Shown: positions 1 through 5,647, numbered from the stretch's first letter. The stretch: 6,724 nucleotides of DNA from Granulicella sp. (GCA_003133205.1 PKWK01000357.1:6775-13498), one strand, 5' to 3'. The notes: generated by a model not told the origin, from the sequence alone. Translations and numbers: made by a program.

Positions 1-182
1 CAGCCTCAGGCTTGTGCCTCCCCAGAGCTCCAAAGCAACCATAACTCCAGCGTTTTGAAGATCTTGCAAATCATCTCCTTTGTTTTCAAGATCTTGCATT
101 TGCGATAGCCGGTAAGTGGTTTGTTTGGAAGATTATGCACCATTCGATATCCGGGGGGGTACGCCGATAACGGAGTGCCGGA
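1..182. other. Non-coding stretch downstream of the exporter gene
   Basis: This stretch holds no gene that I can support. Bases 1 to about 140 are clearly richer in A and T than the rest of the window. It lies beyond the stop codon of the minus-strand exporter gene. Plus-strand frame 1 is open from the window edge to a TAG at 106-108 (35 codons), but its codons are not GC-rich at the third position and most of it is made of the repeat motif, so I do not call it a gene tail. On the minus strand an ATG at 42-40 opens a frame (MVALELWGG...) that runs off the left edge; 14 codons are too few to judge. No intrinsic terminator with a T tract is visible after the exporter stop; the only pairing seen, ATCCGG 149-154 with CCGGAT 178-183, is short. 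Confidence 0.6.
52..142. repeat. Three spaced copies of a 20-bp AAGATCTTGCA motif
   Basis: Copy 1 (52-71) reads GTTTTGAAGATCTTGCAAAT and copy 2 (82-101) reads GTTTTCAAGATCTTGCATTT; they agree at 17 of 20 positions. A weaker copy 3 (123-142) begins GTTTGGAAGATTATGCA and agrees with copy 1 at 14 of 20. The core of copy 2, CAAGATCTTG (88-97), is a perfect 10-bp palindrome. Start-to-start distances are 30 and 41 bp, close to three and four turns of the helix, so the copies would face the same side of the DNA. This fits an array of operator sites for a gene lying to the left, or a degenerate dispersed intergenic repeat. The sequence alone cannot separate these. Confidence 0.55.
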
Positions 183-1781
183 TCAATGTCCTACGTGCAC
201 AGATCCATCCGCGCGATGCGTCACTTTGTGGAAGAGCCAGACCATCAGGCCCGACGCAAACACCACCACTGCGGTCCAGCGAAAGACATCGACAAACGAC
301 AGCAGCAACGCCTGCTGCTCCAGTTGCCGATACGTCAACCCAAGCGCCGCCCGCTGCCCCGCCGCGGCTCCTAAGTGACGTCCGAGGTATCCGCCGAGGC
401 CCTGCAACTGCTGCTGCAGGTGGTGACTGCTCTGCGGCAGATGCGCAACCAGTTGCGTCTCGTGGAAGTTGGTTCGCCGAATGAGAACCGTCTGCGCCAT
501 CGCGATGCCGATCGAGCCGCCGATGTTGCGCAGCAGGTTGAAGACGCAGGTCGCGTTCCCCATGTTCTCGTTGGTCAGCGTCGAGATCGCCATGCTGGAG
601 ATGGGAACGAACACGAAGCTCAGCGCGAATCCGGCGAGAATGATCGGCACCAGCAACGTGACTGGGCTGATCTCCAGGTTGACGAAGGAGAAGGAAACGG
701 TGCAAACGCCAAACGCGGTGAACCCCGCGAACAACAGATACCGATTGTCGACCTTGTTGCTGATCAATCCGATCACCGGCAGCCCGATCATGGAGCCGAT
801 GCCGCGCGGGAAGACTGCAATGCCGGCGGCCAGCGCCGTGTAGCCCAGCACCTCCTGGTAGAACAGCGGCAGCATGGTGATGGTGATGTAGATCGCAAAA
901 CCGAGCATGAAGATCAGCAGGCAGCCCACGGCAAAGTTGCGATCGCGCATTACGCGCAGATTGACCAGCGGATCACGCGCGCGCCAGCAATGCCGCACAA
1001 ACCAGAACAGCGAGATGCCCAGAACCATCGTCGCCCAGCGAATCCAGGTTGCGCCGAACCAATCGTCCTCCTGCCCCTTGTCCAGAATCACCTGCAAGCA
1101 GCCTGTCCAAAGGCACAGCAGGCCAAAGCCAAGGTTGTCGAACGCGCCAGGCTTCGCTGTGCGAATGTACTGCGGATCGCGCACATACCGGTTAATCATG
1201 AAGACCGCGAGCATGCCGACCGGGATATTGATGTAGAACGCATAGCGCCAGCTATACGTGTCGGTCAGCCAGCCGCCAAGCGTTGGCCCCAACACCGGCG
1301 CGACGACCACGCCGAATCCGAACAGCGCCATCGCCGCACCGCGCTTGGCCGGCGGAAAACTCTCCAGCAGGATCGCCTGCGAGAGTGGCTGCAACGCTCC
1401 ACCGCCCGCTCCTTGCAGCACGCGCGCAATCAGCAGCATGGTCAGCGTCGGCGCGGCTCCACAGAAGAACGACGCAACGGTGAACAGCACCACGCACGAC
1501 ATCAGAAACCGCTTGCGCCCGAAGCGCAGCGCGAACCAGTTGCTCGCAGGAAGAATGACGGCGTTGGCGATCAGGTAGCTGGTCAGCACCCAGGTCGCTT
1601 CGGAGTTCGACGCGGCGAGCGAACCGGCGATATACGGCAGCGCCACCGAGGCGATGGCCGTGTCCAGCACCTCCATGAAGGTGGCCAGCATCACCGAGAT
1701 CGCGACGATCCATGGGTTCGCAACCGGCGTTGCGGCGAGTGTGTCGGGAGAGCTTACGGCGATCTGCGCGGTTGTGGCCAT
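183..1781 (-). CDS. DHA2-family (EmrB/QacA-type) MFS drug efflux transporter
   Basis: This 532-residue inner-membrane protein should be a proton-coupled exporter of small, usually lipophilic or aromatic, compounds. The length and hydrophobic pattern fit the 14-helix DHA2 family (EmrB is about 510 residues). Visible family motifs are LDTAIASVALPYIAG at residues 39-53 (helix 1 signature), NWFALRFGRKRF at 81-92 (loop 2-3 motif A, without its usual Asp), RVLQGAGGGAL at 120-130 (motif B), and the antiporter motif C region ending GPTLGGWLTDTYSWRY at 165-180. Residues 439-490 are a Gln/His-rich loop before the last helix. ATG at 1781 is the only plausible start: in-frame upstream codons reach a TAA without another start, and the next Met, residue 31, lies inside helix 1. 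The start codon sits in a strong hairpin and lacks a well-spaced Shine-Dalgarno sequence. It follows the methyltransferase gene on the same strand after 82 bases, probably as one operon. No EmrA-like adaptor is present in the window. Substrate unknown. Confidence 0.95.
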   Translation of the reverse strand: MATTAQIAVSSPDTLAATPVANPWIVAISVMLATFMEVLDTAIASVALPYIAGSLAASNSEATWVLTSYLIANAVILPASNWFALRFGRKRFLMSCVVLFTVASFFCGAAPTLTMLLIARVLQGAGGGALQPLSQAILLESFPPAKRGAAMALFGFGVVVAPVLGPTLGGWLTDTYSWRYAFYINIPVGMLAVFMINRYVRDPQYIRTAKPGAFDNLGFGLLCLWTGCLQVILDKGQEDDWFGATWIRWATMVLGISLFWFVRHCWRARDPLVNLRVMRDRNFAVGCLLIFMLGFAIYITITMLPLFYQEVLGYTALAAGIAVFPRGIGSMIGLPVIGLISNKVDNRYLLFAGFTAFGVCTVSFSFVNLEISPVTLLVPIILAGFALSFVFVPISSMAISTLTNENMGNATCVFNLLRNIGGSIGIAMAQTVLIRRTNFHETQLVAHLPQSSHHLQQQLQGLGGYLGRHLGAAAGQRAALGLTYRQLEQQALLLSFVDVFRWTAVVVFASGLMVWLFHKVTHRADGSVHVGH

Positions 1782-1833
1782 GCCTGTCCGGACCTGGTGC
1801 AGCGACTCTACAGGTTAGGTCCGGAAAGGCATG
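1779..1833 (-). promoter_or_regulatory. Inverted repeat enclosing the exporter start codon (possible RNA hairpin)
   Basis: Bases 1779-1795 and 1817-1833 are inverted copies that pair at 16 of 17 positions (only g1786 opposite a1826 fails), with a 21-base loop. The outer arm is CATGCCT and the inner arm TCCGGACCT. In the minus-strand transcript the AUG of the exporter lies at the 3' foot of the stem, so the ribosome-binding region would be paired. There is no U tract after either arm, which argues against an intrinsic terminator. A shorter competing pairing, ACCTG 1792-1796 with CAGGT 1811-1815, is possible. The layout resembles translational attenuators, but it could also be a DNA operator or an mRNA-stabilising element. 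The symmetry is certain; the function is inferred. Confidence 0.7.
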
Positions 1834-1863
1834 TGCGCAGTGCTCGCCGTCACGCGGAGCAGC

Positions 1864-2889
1864 TTATGCGCGGCCCATGACAATCGTGTGCGGGCTCATC
1901 GGAATGGGATGCGCGGTAATGCCTCCGAAGCCTGCCTCGGTGTGCATGGCCGTAAGTTCGCTGAGCGTGTAGGCGTCGCCCGCCGCCGTGGTCGCCAGCA
2001 TCGTCATCGCGAAACCTGCAGGCATCGGCGGGGAAATGCGGTCTTCGTTCGGCACGAACTCCAGCGTGGCAGCACGCCCGCCTGGCTTCAGCGCACCGTG
2101 AACCTTCTTCAACAGACCCACGCAGGTCGGCACATCGAAGTGGTGCAGAAAGTTGGTAAGCAGCACGACGTCATACGGCCCACCGAACTCAACCTCGAAT
2201 GCGCTGCCTGGCAGCAGATCGTAGCGGTCGCCAACGCCCACCTTACGCGCATTCTCTACTGCCACTTTAAGGACCTGCGCCCAATCGAGGCCGGTCACAC
2301 GAGCCTGCGGATTCTGCTTCGCAATCTCGATGCCGAACAAACCATGGCCAGCCGCAATGTCGAGTACGCGCATCGGCCCGCTATGCCCCTCCAGCACGAC
2401 CGCGCCCAGCGGCCCTGCCATGGGCCCCATCATCGGCGCCATCTTTTCAGCGAACTCAACCCATATCGGGTTCTCCGGCTCCACCGTACCGCTGCCCGGC
2501 AGGAACGTCCGGCCGTTGCGCACGACTTCCGTTAGATGGCTATAGGAGTGGTGCACATCCGTGTTGCACATGAATTGAGCAACTGAAGCCATGCACGCGG
2601 GCGAGCGCGGATCAAGAAACGCGGCGCTGCTCGGGGTGTGCTTGTAGTGCCCGTTGTCCTTCACAAGAATGCCGTTGATGGTGAGGAAGTCGCAGAGAAT
2701 ACGGATGCCTCGTTCCGATGCCGAGCAGTGGCGCGCGATTGAGGCCGCGTCTCCCGGCCCTTCGCCGACTGCGCGAAAGACATCGAGATCAATTGCGGCC
2801 TTGAGAGCCGCGGTGCGCTGATGCGCCTGCACCATTTCGAACACCAAACCAGGATTTAACGGGGCTGCAGCATGAGACACAGTGGCCAT
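1864..2889 (-). CDS. SAM-dependent O-methyltransferase of the plant COMT-like type
   Basis: This 341-residue cytoplasmic enzyme likely transfers a methyl group from S-adenosylmethionine to a hydroxyl of a small aromatic or polyketide-like molecule. Residues about 15-110 have the look of the N-terminal winged-helix dimerisation domain (ALKAAIDLDVF, then a helix-turn-helix-like IARHCSASERGIRILCDFL). The class I SAM fold follows: motif I VLDIAAGHGLFG at 175-186, acidic LD at 201-202 for the ribose, YDVVLLTNFLHHFD at 239-252, and LKPGGRAATLEF at 267-278. The HH at 249-250 stands about where these enzymes carry the catalytic-base His. The ATG is supported by a strong AAGGAGA at 2895-2901, five bases upstream. 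Downstream the exporter gene follows on the same strand, which suggests methylation coupled to export or detoxification. Family membership is well supported; the substrate cannot be told. A C-methyltransferase in a pigment or antibiotic route is the main alternative. Confidence 0.9.
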   Translation of the reverse strand: MATVSHAAAPLNPGLVFEMVQAHQRTAALKAAIDLDVFRAVGEGPGDAASIARHCSASERGIRILCDFLTINGILVKDNGHYKHTPSSAAFLDPRSPACMASVAQFMCNTDVHHSYSHLTEVVRNGRTFLPGSGTVEPENPIWVEFAEKMAPMMGPMAGPLGAVVLEGHSGPMRVLDIAAGHGLFGIEIAKQNPQARVTGLDWAQVLKVAVENARKVGVGDRYDLLPGSAFEVEFGGPYDVVLLTNFLHHFDVPTCVGLLKKVHGALKPGGRAATLEFVPNEDRISPPMPAGFAMTMLATTAAGDAYTLSELTAMHTEAGFGGITAHPIPMSPHTIVMGRA

Positions 2890-2943
2890 AACAATCTCCT
2901 TCGATCATTGAGTTGGGTGACTTCTGCAAAATCCAGGGGGCCT

Positions 2944-2960
2944 TTGGCATGCCATGCCAA
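2944..2960. promoter_or_regulatory. 17-bp palindrome upstream of the methyltransferase gene (candidate operator)
   Basis: TTGGCATG-C-CATGCCAA is a perfect inverted repeat with 8-base arms around one central base. It lies in the 145-base gap between the GlmS-like gene and the methyltransferase gene, 54 to 71 bases before the methyltransferase ATG. That is a usual place for a MarR- or TetR-type repressor site controlling an efflux operon. No regulator gene is in the window. A weak promoter-like pair can be drawn further upstream on the minus strand (TTACAC at 2997-2992, then TAGGCT 17 bases on), which would put the palindrome just downstream of the start of transcription; I give that little weight. 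Confidence 0.5.
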
Positions 2961-3034
2961 GTTCACGCAGCCTATCACATTGTTCCCACTCGTGTAATCA
3001 CTCTGGATCGATGAATCGGCCTACCTAAAGAAGT

Positions 3035-4204
3035 CTATTCCGTGGTCACGGCTTTGGTGAGGTTGCGGGGGCGATCGACATCCACGCCGTGGCTGACGGC
3101 CATGAAGTAGGCGAAGAGTTGCAGCGGAACGACCTCCGAGATCGGCAGCAGCGACTCGGCTGCTGGCTCGATGGGGATAGTGTGCGAGGCGAGCGAAGTG
3201 ATCGTCGCATCGCCGGCGTTGGCCAGCGCCAGCACGCGCGCACCCTGCTCGCGCATGTCGTACAGCAGCGATACGGTCTTCTCGTAGCGCAGCAGCGACT
3301 CGGGGTCGTCGGTGTCGACCGTCGCGAGCACCACGAGCGGGACTTCGGGCGACACCAGCGCATTCGGCCCATGCTTGAGCTCGCCGCTGGGATAGCCCTC
3401 GGCGTGCAGGTAGGAGGACTCCTTCAGCTTGAGCGCGCCCTCGCGGGCGATCGCGTAATGCACGCCGCGGCCGAGGTAGAGAAACGTGCGCGCGTCGGAG
3501 TAGGTTGGGGCGAGGGCGGCGATCGTCCGCTCCCATGCTGGGAGTTGCGCGGCGATGGAATCGGGCACCTGGGCCAGCGCGGCCAGGCGCGCTTCAATCT
3601 CGTCGGGCGGAAGTACGCGGCGCTCACGGGCCGCGAGCAGCGCCAGCACCACGATCAACGCAAGCTGCGTGGTGAAACTCTTGGTGGCCGGAATCGCCAG
3701 TTCGACGCCGGCGAGGGTGGCCAGGTCGACCGTCGCCTCGCGCGCCATGGTCGAGCCATGCACATTGGTGACGGCGACGGTGGGATGGCCGCGGCGGGCG
3801 GCTTCGCGCAGGGCCGCCAGCGTGTCCGCCGTCTCGCCCGACTGCGAGAGGACCAGCACCGGGCTGGGATTGTCTGGATGGCGGCGCGTGGTGGTGGAGC
3901 GGCAGGCGTACTCGCTGGCGTACTCCACATCGACGACCAGGCCGGCGAGGTCTTCGAGCAGGATTTCGGCTGTGAGACCGGCGTGGCGGCTGGAGCCGCT
4001 GGCCGCGATGATGAGGTCGGGATGCCGGCGCAACAGCGCAGCAACGGCGCTGAGCGGCTCGTCGCGGAAGGTGGGCGCGGAGCCAGAAAGATCAAGATAG
4101 TACTCGAGCGTGCGCGCGATGGCGGCGGGCTGCTCGTAGATTTCGCGCAGCATGTGGTGGCGAAAGGTGCGCGGCCCCGACGATGATACAGACTGGTGCA
4201 ACAT
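3035..4204 (-). CDS. GlmS-like SIS-domain protein (isomerase domains only; possible glucosamine-6-phosphate deaminase/isomerase)
   Basis: This 389-residue cytoplasmic protein aligns end to end with the C-terminal sugar-isomerase half of glucosamine-6-phosphate synthase, from HHMLREIYEQP (residues 16-26) to the terminal DVDRPRNLTKAVTTE. It has two SIS domains: the first with LSQSGETADTLAALR (119-133) and IPATKSFTTQLAL (171-183), the second with FLYLGRGVHYAIAREGALK (241-259). Residues matching E. coli GlmS Lys485, Glu488, His504 and Lys603 are all present as Lys259, Glu262, His278 and Lys384, so sugar-phosphate isomerase chemistry should be intact. The N-terminal glutaminase domain is absent and the gene begins next to divergent engB, so it has not simply been split off. 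Isomerase-only relatives include NagB-II/GlmD-type deaminases and AgaS- or FrlB-like enzymes. I infer a glucosamine-6-phosphate deaminase or ammonia-dependent role in amino-sugar use. The ATG has GAGGGAG at 4215-4221, ten bases upstream. Confidence 0.9.
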   Translation of the reverse strand: MLHQSVSSSGPRTFRHHMLREIYEQPAAIARTLEYYLDLSGSAPTFRDEPLSAVAALLRRHPDLIIAASGSSRHAGLTAEILLEDLAGLVVDVEYASEYACRSTTTRRHPDNPSPVLVLSQSGETADTLAALREAARRGHPTVAVTNVHGSTMAREATVDLATLAGVELAIPATKSFTTQLALIVVLALLAARERRVLPPDEIEARLAALAQVPDSIAAQLPAWERTIAALAPTYSDARTFLYLGRGVHYAIAREGALKLKESSYLHAEGYPSGELKHGPNALVSPEVPLVVLATVDTDDPESLLRYEKTVSLLYDMREQGARVLALANAGDATITSLASHTIPIEPAAESLLPISEVVPLQLFAYFMAVSHGVDVDRPRNLTKAVTTE

Positions 4205-4220
4205 GGCGTGGCGACTCCCT

Positions 4221-4232
4221 CAATCATGATTG
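4221..4232. promoter_or_regulatory. Perfect 12-bp palindrome between the divergent GlmS-like gene and engB
   Basis: CAATCATGATTG is exactly self-complementary and lies in the 54-base gap between two divergent genes. It touches the Shine-Dalgarno-like GAGGGAG of the GlmS-like gene (4215-4221) and is 26 bases before the engB ATG. A protein bound here could act on both genes. A 12-bp perfect palindrome is not rare enough to be proof of function, so confidence is modest. Confidence 0.35.
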
Positions 4233-4246
4233 CACATGGAATGAAC

Positions 4247-4252
4247 TAGACT
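4247..4252 (+). promoter_or_regulatory. Possible -10 element for a leaderless engB transcript
   Basis: TAGACT matches the TATAAT consensus at four of six positions and ends six bases before the engB ATG. That is the spacing expected if transcription begins at the A of the start codon. It fits the absence of a usable Shine-Dalgarno sequence before engB (GGAA at 4253-4256 is only two bases from the ATG). No good -35 hexamer is found 16-18 bases upstream; the CAATCATGATTG palindrome occupies that place. Confidence 0.25.
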
Positions 4253-4258
4253 GGAACG

Positions 4259-4870
4259 ATGCGACTGACGCCGGTATTCCTTCTGTCCGCGACCGATGTC
4301 GCCCACTTCCCTACCGAGGCGAAGACGTTCGGCGCGCCGGAGATTGCGTTTCTCGGCCGATCCAACGTGGGCAAGTCATCGCTGATCAATGCGCTGCTGG
4401 GGTCGAAGCAGGCGCATACTTCGTCGACGCCAGGCCGCACGCGTGCCATCAACTTCTTCGCGCTGCACGAGGGCGTGGGCGAGAAGAAGAAGCAGCGGCC
4501 GACGCTGATCTTCGCCGATCTGCCCGGCTATGGCTACGCGAAGATATCGAAGTCGATCTCCGCCGAGTGGCCCAAATTCATCGAGCCGTATCTGGCCGAG
4601 CGGGAGACGCTGGCGCTGGGAGTGTGCCTGGTGGACACCAACATTCCGCCACAGCCCAGCGATAAGCAGCTCATCGACTACTTCAAACAGACGCAGCGGC
4701 CCTTCCTGGTGGTGGGGACGAAGTCGGACCGGCTCGGAAACAACGCGCTGGCGAAGAGCATTGCGGCGTTGAAGCGGGAGCACGAGGTGGACGAGGTGCT
4801 GCCGGTTTCGGCGAAGACCGAGGCGGGGAGTAAGGCGCTGTGGGCACGGCTGATGGCGATCGCGGAGTAG
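4259..4870 (+). CDS. engB: Ribosome biogenesis GTPase EngB (YihA/YsxC)
   Basis: This 203-residue cytoplasmic TRAFAC-class GTPase takes part in assembly of the large ribosomal subunit and is essential in several bacteria. All G motifs are seen: G1 GRSNVGKSS at residues 33-41, the G2 Thr in TSSTPGRT at 55-62, G3 DLPGYGYAK at 87-95, G4 TKSD at 154-157 and G5 SAK at 184-186. The length matches the family, and the N-terminus (MRLTPVFLLSATDVAHFP) aligns with the usual start about 33 residues before the P-loop. Two small departures stand out: a charged insertion EGVGEKKKQRP at 71-81 before the G3 strand, and LVDTNIPPQPSD at 124-135, where most members read D-x-R-H-x-P. The gene stands alone on the plus strand, divergent from the GlmS-like gene and ending 12 bases before the convergent urocanase-like gene, so it is probably transcribed by itself. 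Confidence 0.97.
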   Translation: MRLTPVFLLSATDVAHFPTEAKTFGAPEIAFLGRSNVGKSSLINALLGSKQAHTSSTPGRTRAINFFALHEGVGEKKKQRPTLIFADLPGYGYAKISKSISAEWPKFIEPYLAERETLALGVCLVDTNIPPQPSDKQLIDYFKQTQRPFLVVGTKSDRLGNNALAKSIAALKREHEVDEVLPVSAKTEAGSKALWARLMAIAE

Positions 4871-4882
4871 TATGCGCCGACA

Positions 4883-5632
4883 TCATTTGGATCGGAGTGT
4901 GCGAGTTTCTTTCTCGGTGAGGAAGATTGCGCGACGGTAAGGGCGTTCGCGGTGGAAGAAACGTGGCGCCGCTGAACACCAGCGATGGCGCGGGTCCGTC
5001 GCAGGGATCATCTCCATCAAGCGGTCGTCTAAGGCTCGCAGTTCTTCGGCGGATGCGAGGGCGAAGGATTCGAGGTGCAGGCCGTGCTCGCGAGTGAAGA
5101 CATTGAGGCGCGCTTCGGCGTCGATGACGCCAGCCGATGGTAGGAATGATTGGTCGGAGTCGACGATGAGACTGCCAAATGCTGCAAATCTCCGCGCCGC
5201 GCGATCGAAAGTGGCGGAGTGGAGAGTACGCAGGCCGGTCGATTCCGCATCCGGGCGAAACGCCGTGAAGAGCTGAGGCAGCACGCCGCGATCGAGCAGT
5301 TCCTCAAGCGCCGCGGTCGGGGCCATCGTAAGGCCGACGCTGACCGGCTTGCGTTGGCGGATCTCGTTCTTCAGCACCCGCAGTGCTTCGTCCACCGTAT
5401 TGACGACGAAGTCGCAGGCACCCGAACGCATCGCGGCACGGCATGCCTCCGGACGCTCGTCGATGGCGAGGCAGCCCGCTCCAGCGATGTTGGCAGCAAC
5501 CGACAAAGCCGAGCCGCCCGAACCGAGGCCGCACGAGACGATCAGCGCGCCGCGCCAGTCGGGCTGTAGTGAGCAGAGTACGGTGTACGCGCGGAGGACG
5601 GATATCTGGTGGTCCTCCGCGCGCTCTACCAT
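4883..5632 (-). CDS. Urocanase-like NAD-binding Rossmann-domain protein, short and divergent
   Basis: I do not know a named gene for this 249-residue protein. Residues 28-128 resemble the central NAD-binding domain of urocanase (the PF01175 part): GALIVSCGLGSGGSALSVAA (28-47) parallels the urocanase glycine-rich loop GLGGMGGAQPLA, then GAGCLAIDERPEACRAA with an acidic end of strand 2, VNTVDEALRVLK (77-88), KPVSVGLTMAPTAALEELLDRGVLPQLFTA (95-124) parallel to the urocanase SIGLxGNAAExLPELxxRGVxPDxxTD stretch. The urocanase N-terminal domain and the long C-terminal catalytic part (a full enzyme is about 550 residues) are missing. Residues 130-249 look unrelated to urocanase and end in a charged tail. 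It probably binds NAD but should not hydrate urocanate. It follows inositol-phosphate synthase after 15 bases on the same strand, so the two are likely co-transcribed. The start ATG has only a weak AGG ten bases upstream, and a perfect 12-bp stem begins nine bases after it begins. Confidence 0.75.
   Translation of the reverse strand: MVERAEDHQISVLRAYTVLCSLQPDWRGALIVSCGLGSGGSALSVAANIAGAGCLAIDERPEACRAAMRSGACDFVVNTVDEALRVLKNEIRQRKPVSVGLTMAPTAALEELLDRGVLPQLFTAFRPDAESTGLRTLHSATFDRAARRFAAFGSLIVDSDQSFLPSAGVIDAEARLNVFTREHGLHLESFALASAEELRALDDRLMEMIPATDPRHRWCSAAPRFFHRERPYRRAIFLTEKETRTLRSK
5588..5623 (-). promoter_or_regulatory. Perfect 12-bp inverted repeat inside the first codons of the urocanase-like gene
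   Basis: CGCGCGGAGGAC (5588-5599) and GTCCTCCGCGCG (5612-5623) are exact inverted copies around a 12-base loop. In the minus-strand message the stem covers codons 4 to 15, directly after AUG GUA GAG. A very GC-rich stem this close to the start codon would be expected to hinder initiation or tune expression relative to the upstream gene. It is not followed by a U tract, so it is not an intrinsic terminator. It may also reflect coding constraint (R-A-E-D and V-L-R-A) in high-GC DNA, though twelve perfect pairs are more than expected. Confidence 0.5.
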
Positions 5633-5647
5633 ACGTCGTTCGCCTGC

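Noticed and set aside
52..101. The two best repeat copies as a CRISPR fragment
   Set aside because: The copies are 20 bp, imperfect, separated by only 10 bp, and no cas gene is present; spacer-sized gaps are missing.
1..108. Plus-strand frame open from the left edge to TAG at 106 as the tail of a gene
   Set aside because: Only 35 codons, AT-rich at third positions unlike neighbouring genes, and built largely from the repeated AAGATCTTGCA motif; chance openness explains it.
149..183. ATCCGG/CCGGAT pairing after the exporter stop as a terminator
   Set aside because: The stem is six pairs around a 23-base loop with no T tract; too weak.
1779..1833. The long inverted repeat as an intrinsic terminator or as ends of a small mobile element
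   Set aside because: No T tract follows on either strand, and the 21-base interior is too short to be a mobile element; no flanking target duplication is seen.
375..1880. 501-codon open frame on the plus strand opposite the exporter
   Set aside because: It is antisense to a strongly recognised MFS protein; its translation is a low-complexity mix of Arg, Gln, His, Glu and Asp, as expected from the complement of a high-GC membrane-protein gene, with no domain.
3089..4186. 365-codon open frame on the plus strand opposite the GlmS-like gene
   Set aside because: It is an antisense shadow of a well-supported gene; the Gly/Arg-rich translation has no recognisable motifs.
4871..4882. A shared terminator between convergent engB and the urocanase-like gene
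   Set aside because: Only 12 bases separate the stop codons and no hairpin with a T tract is present in or around them.
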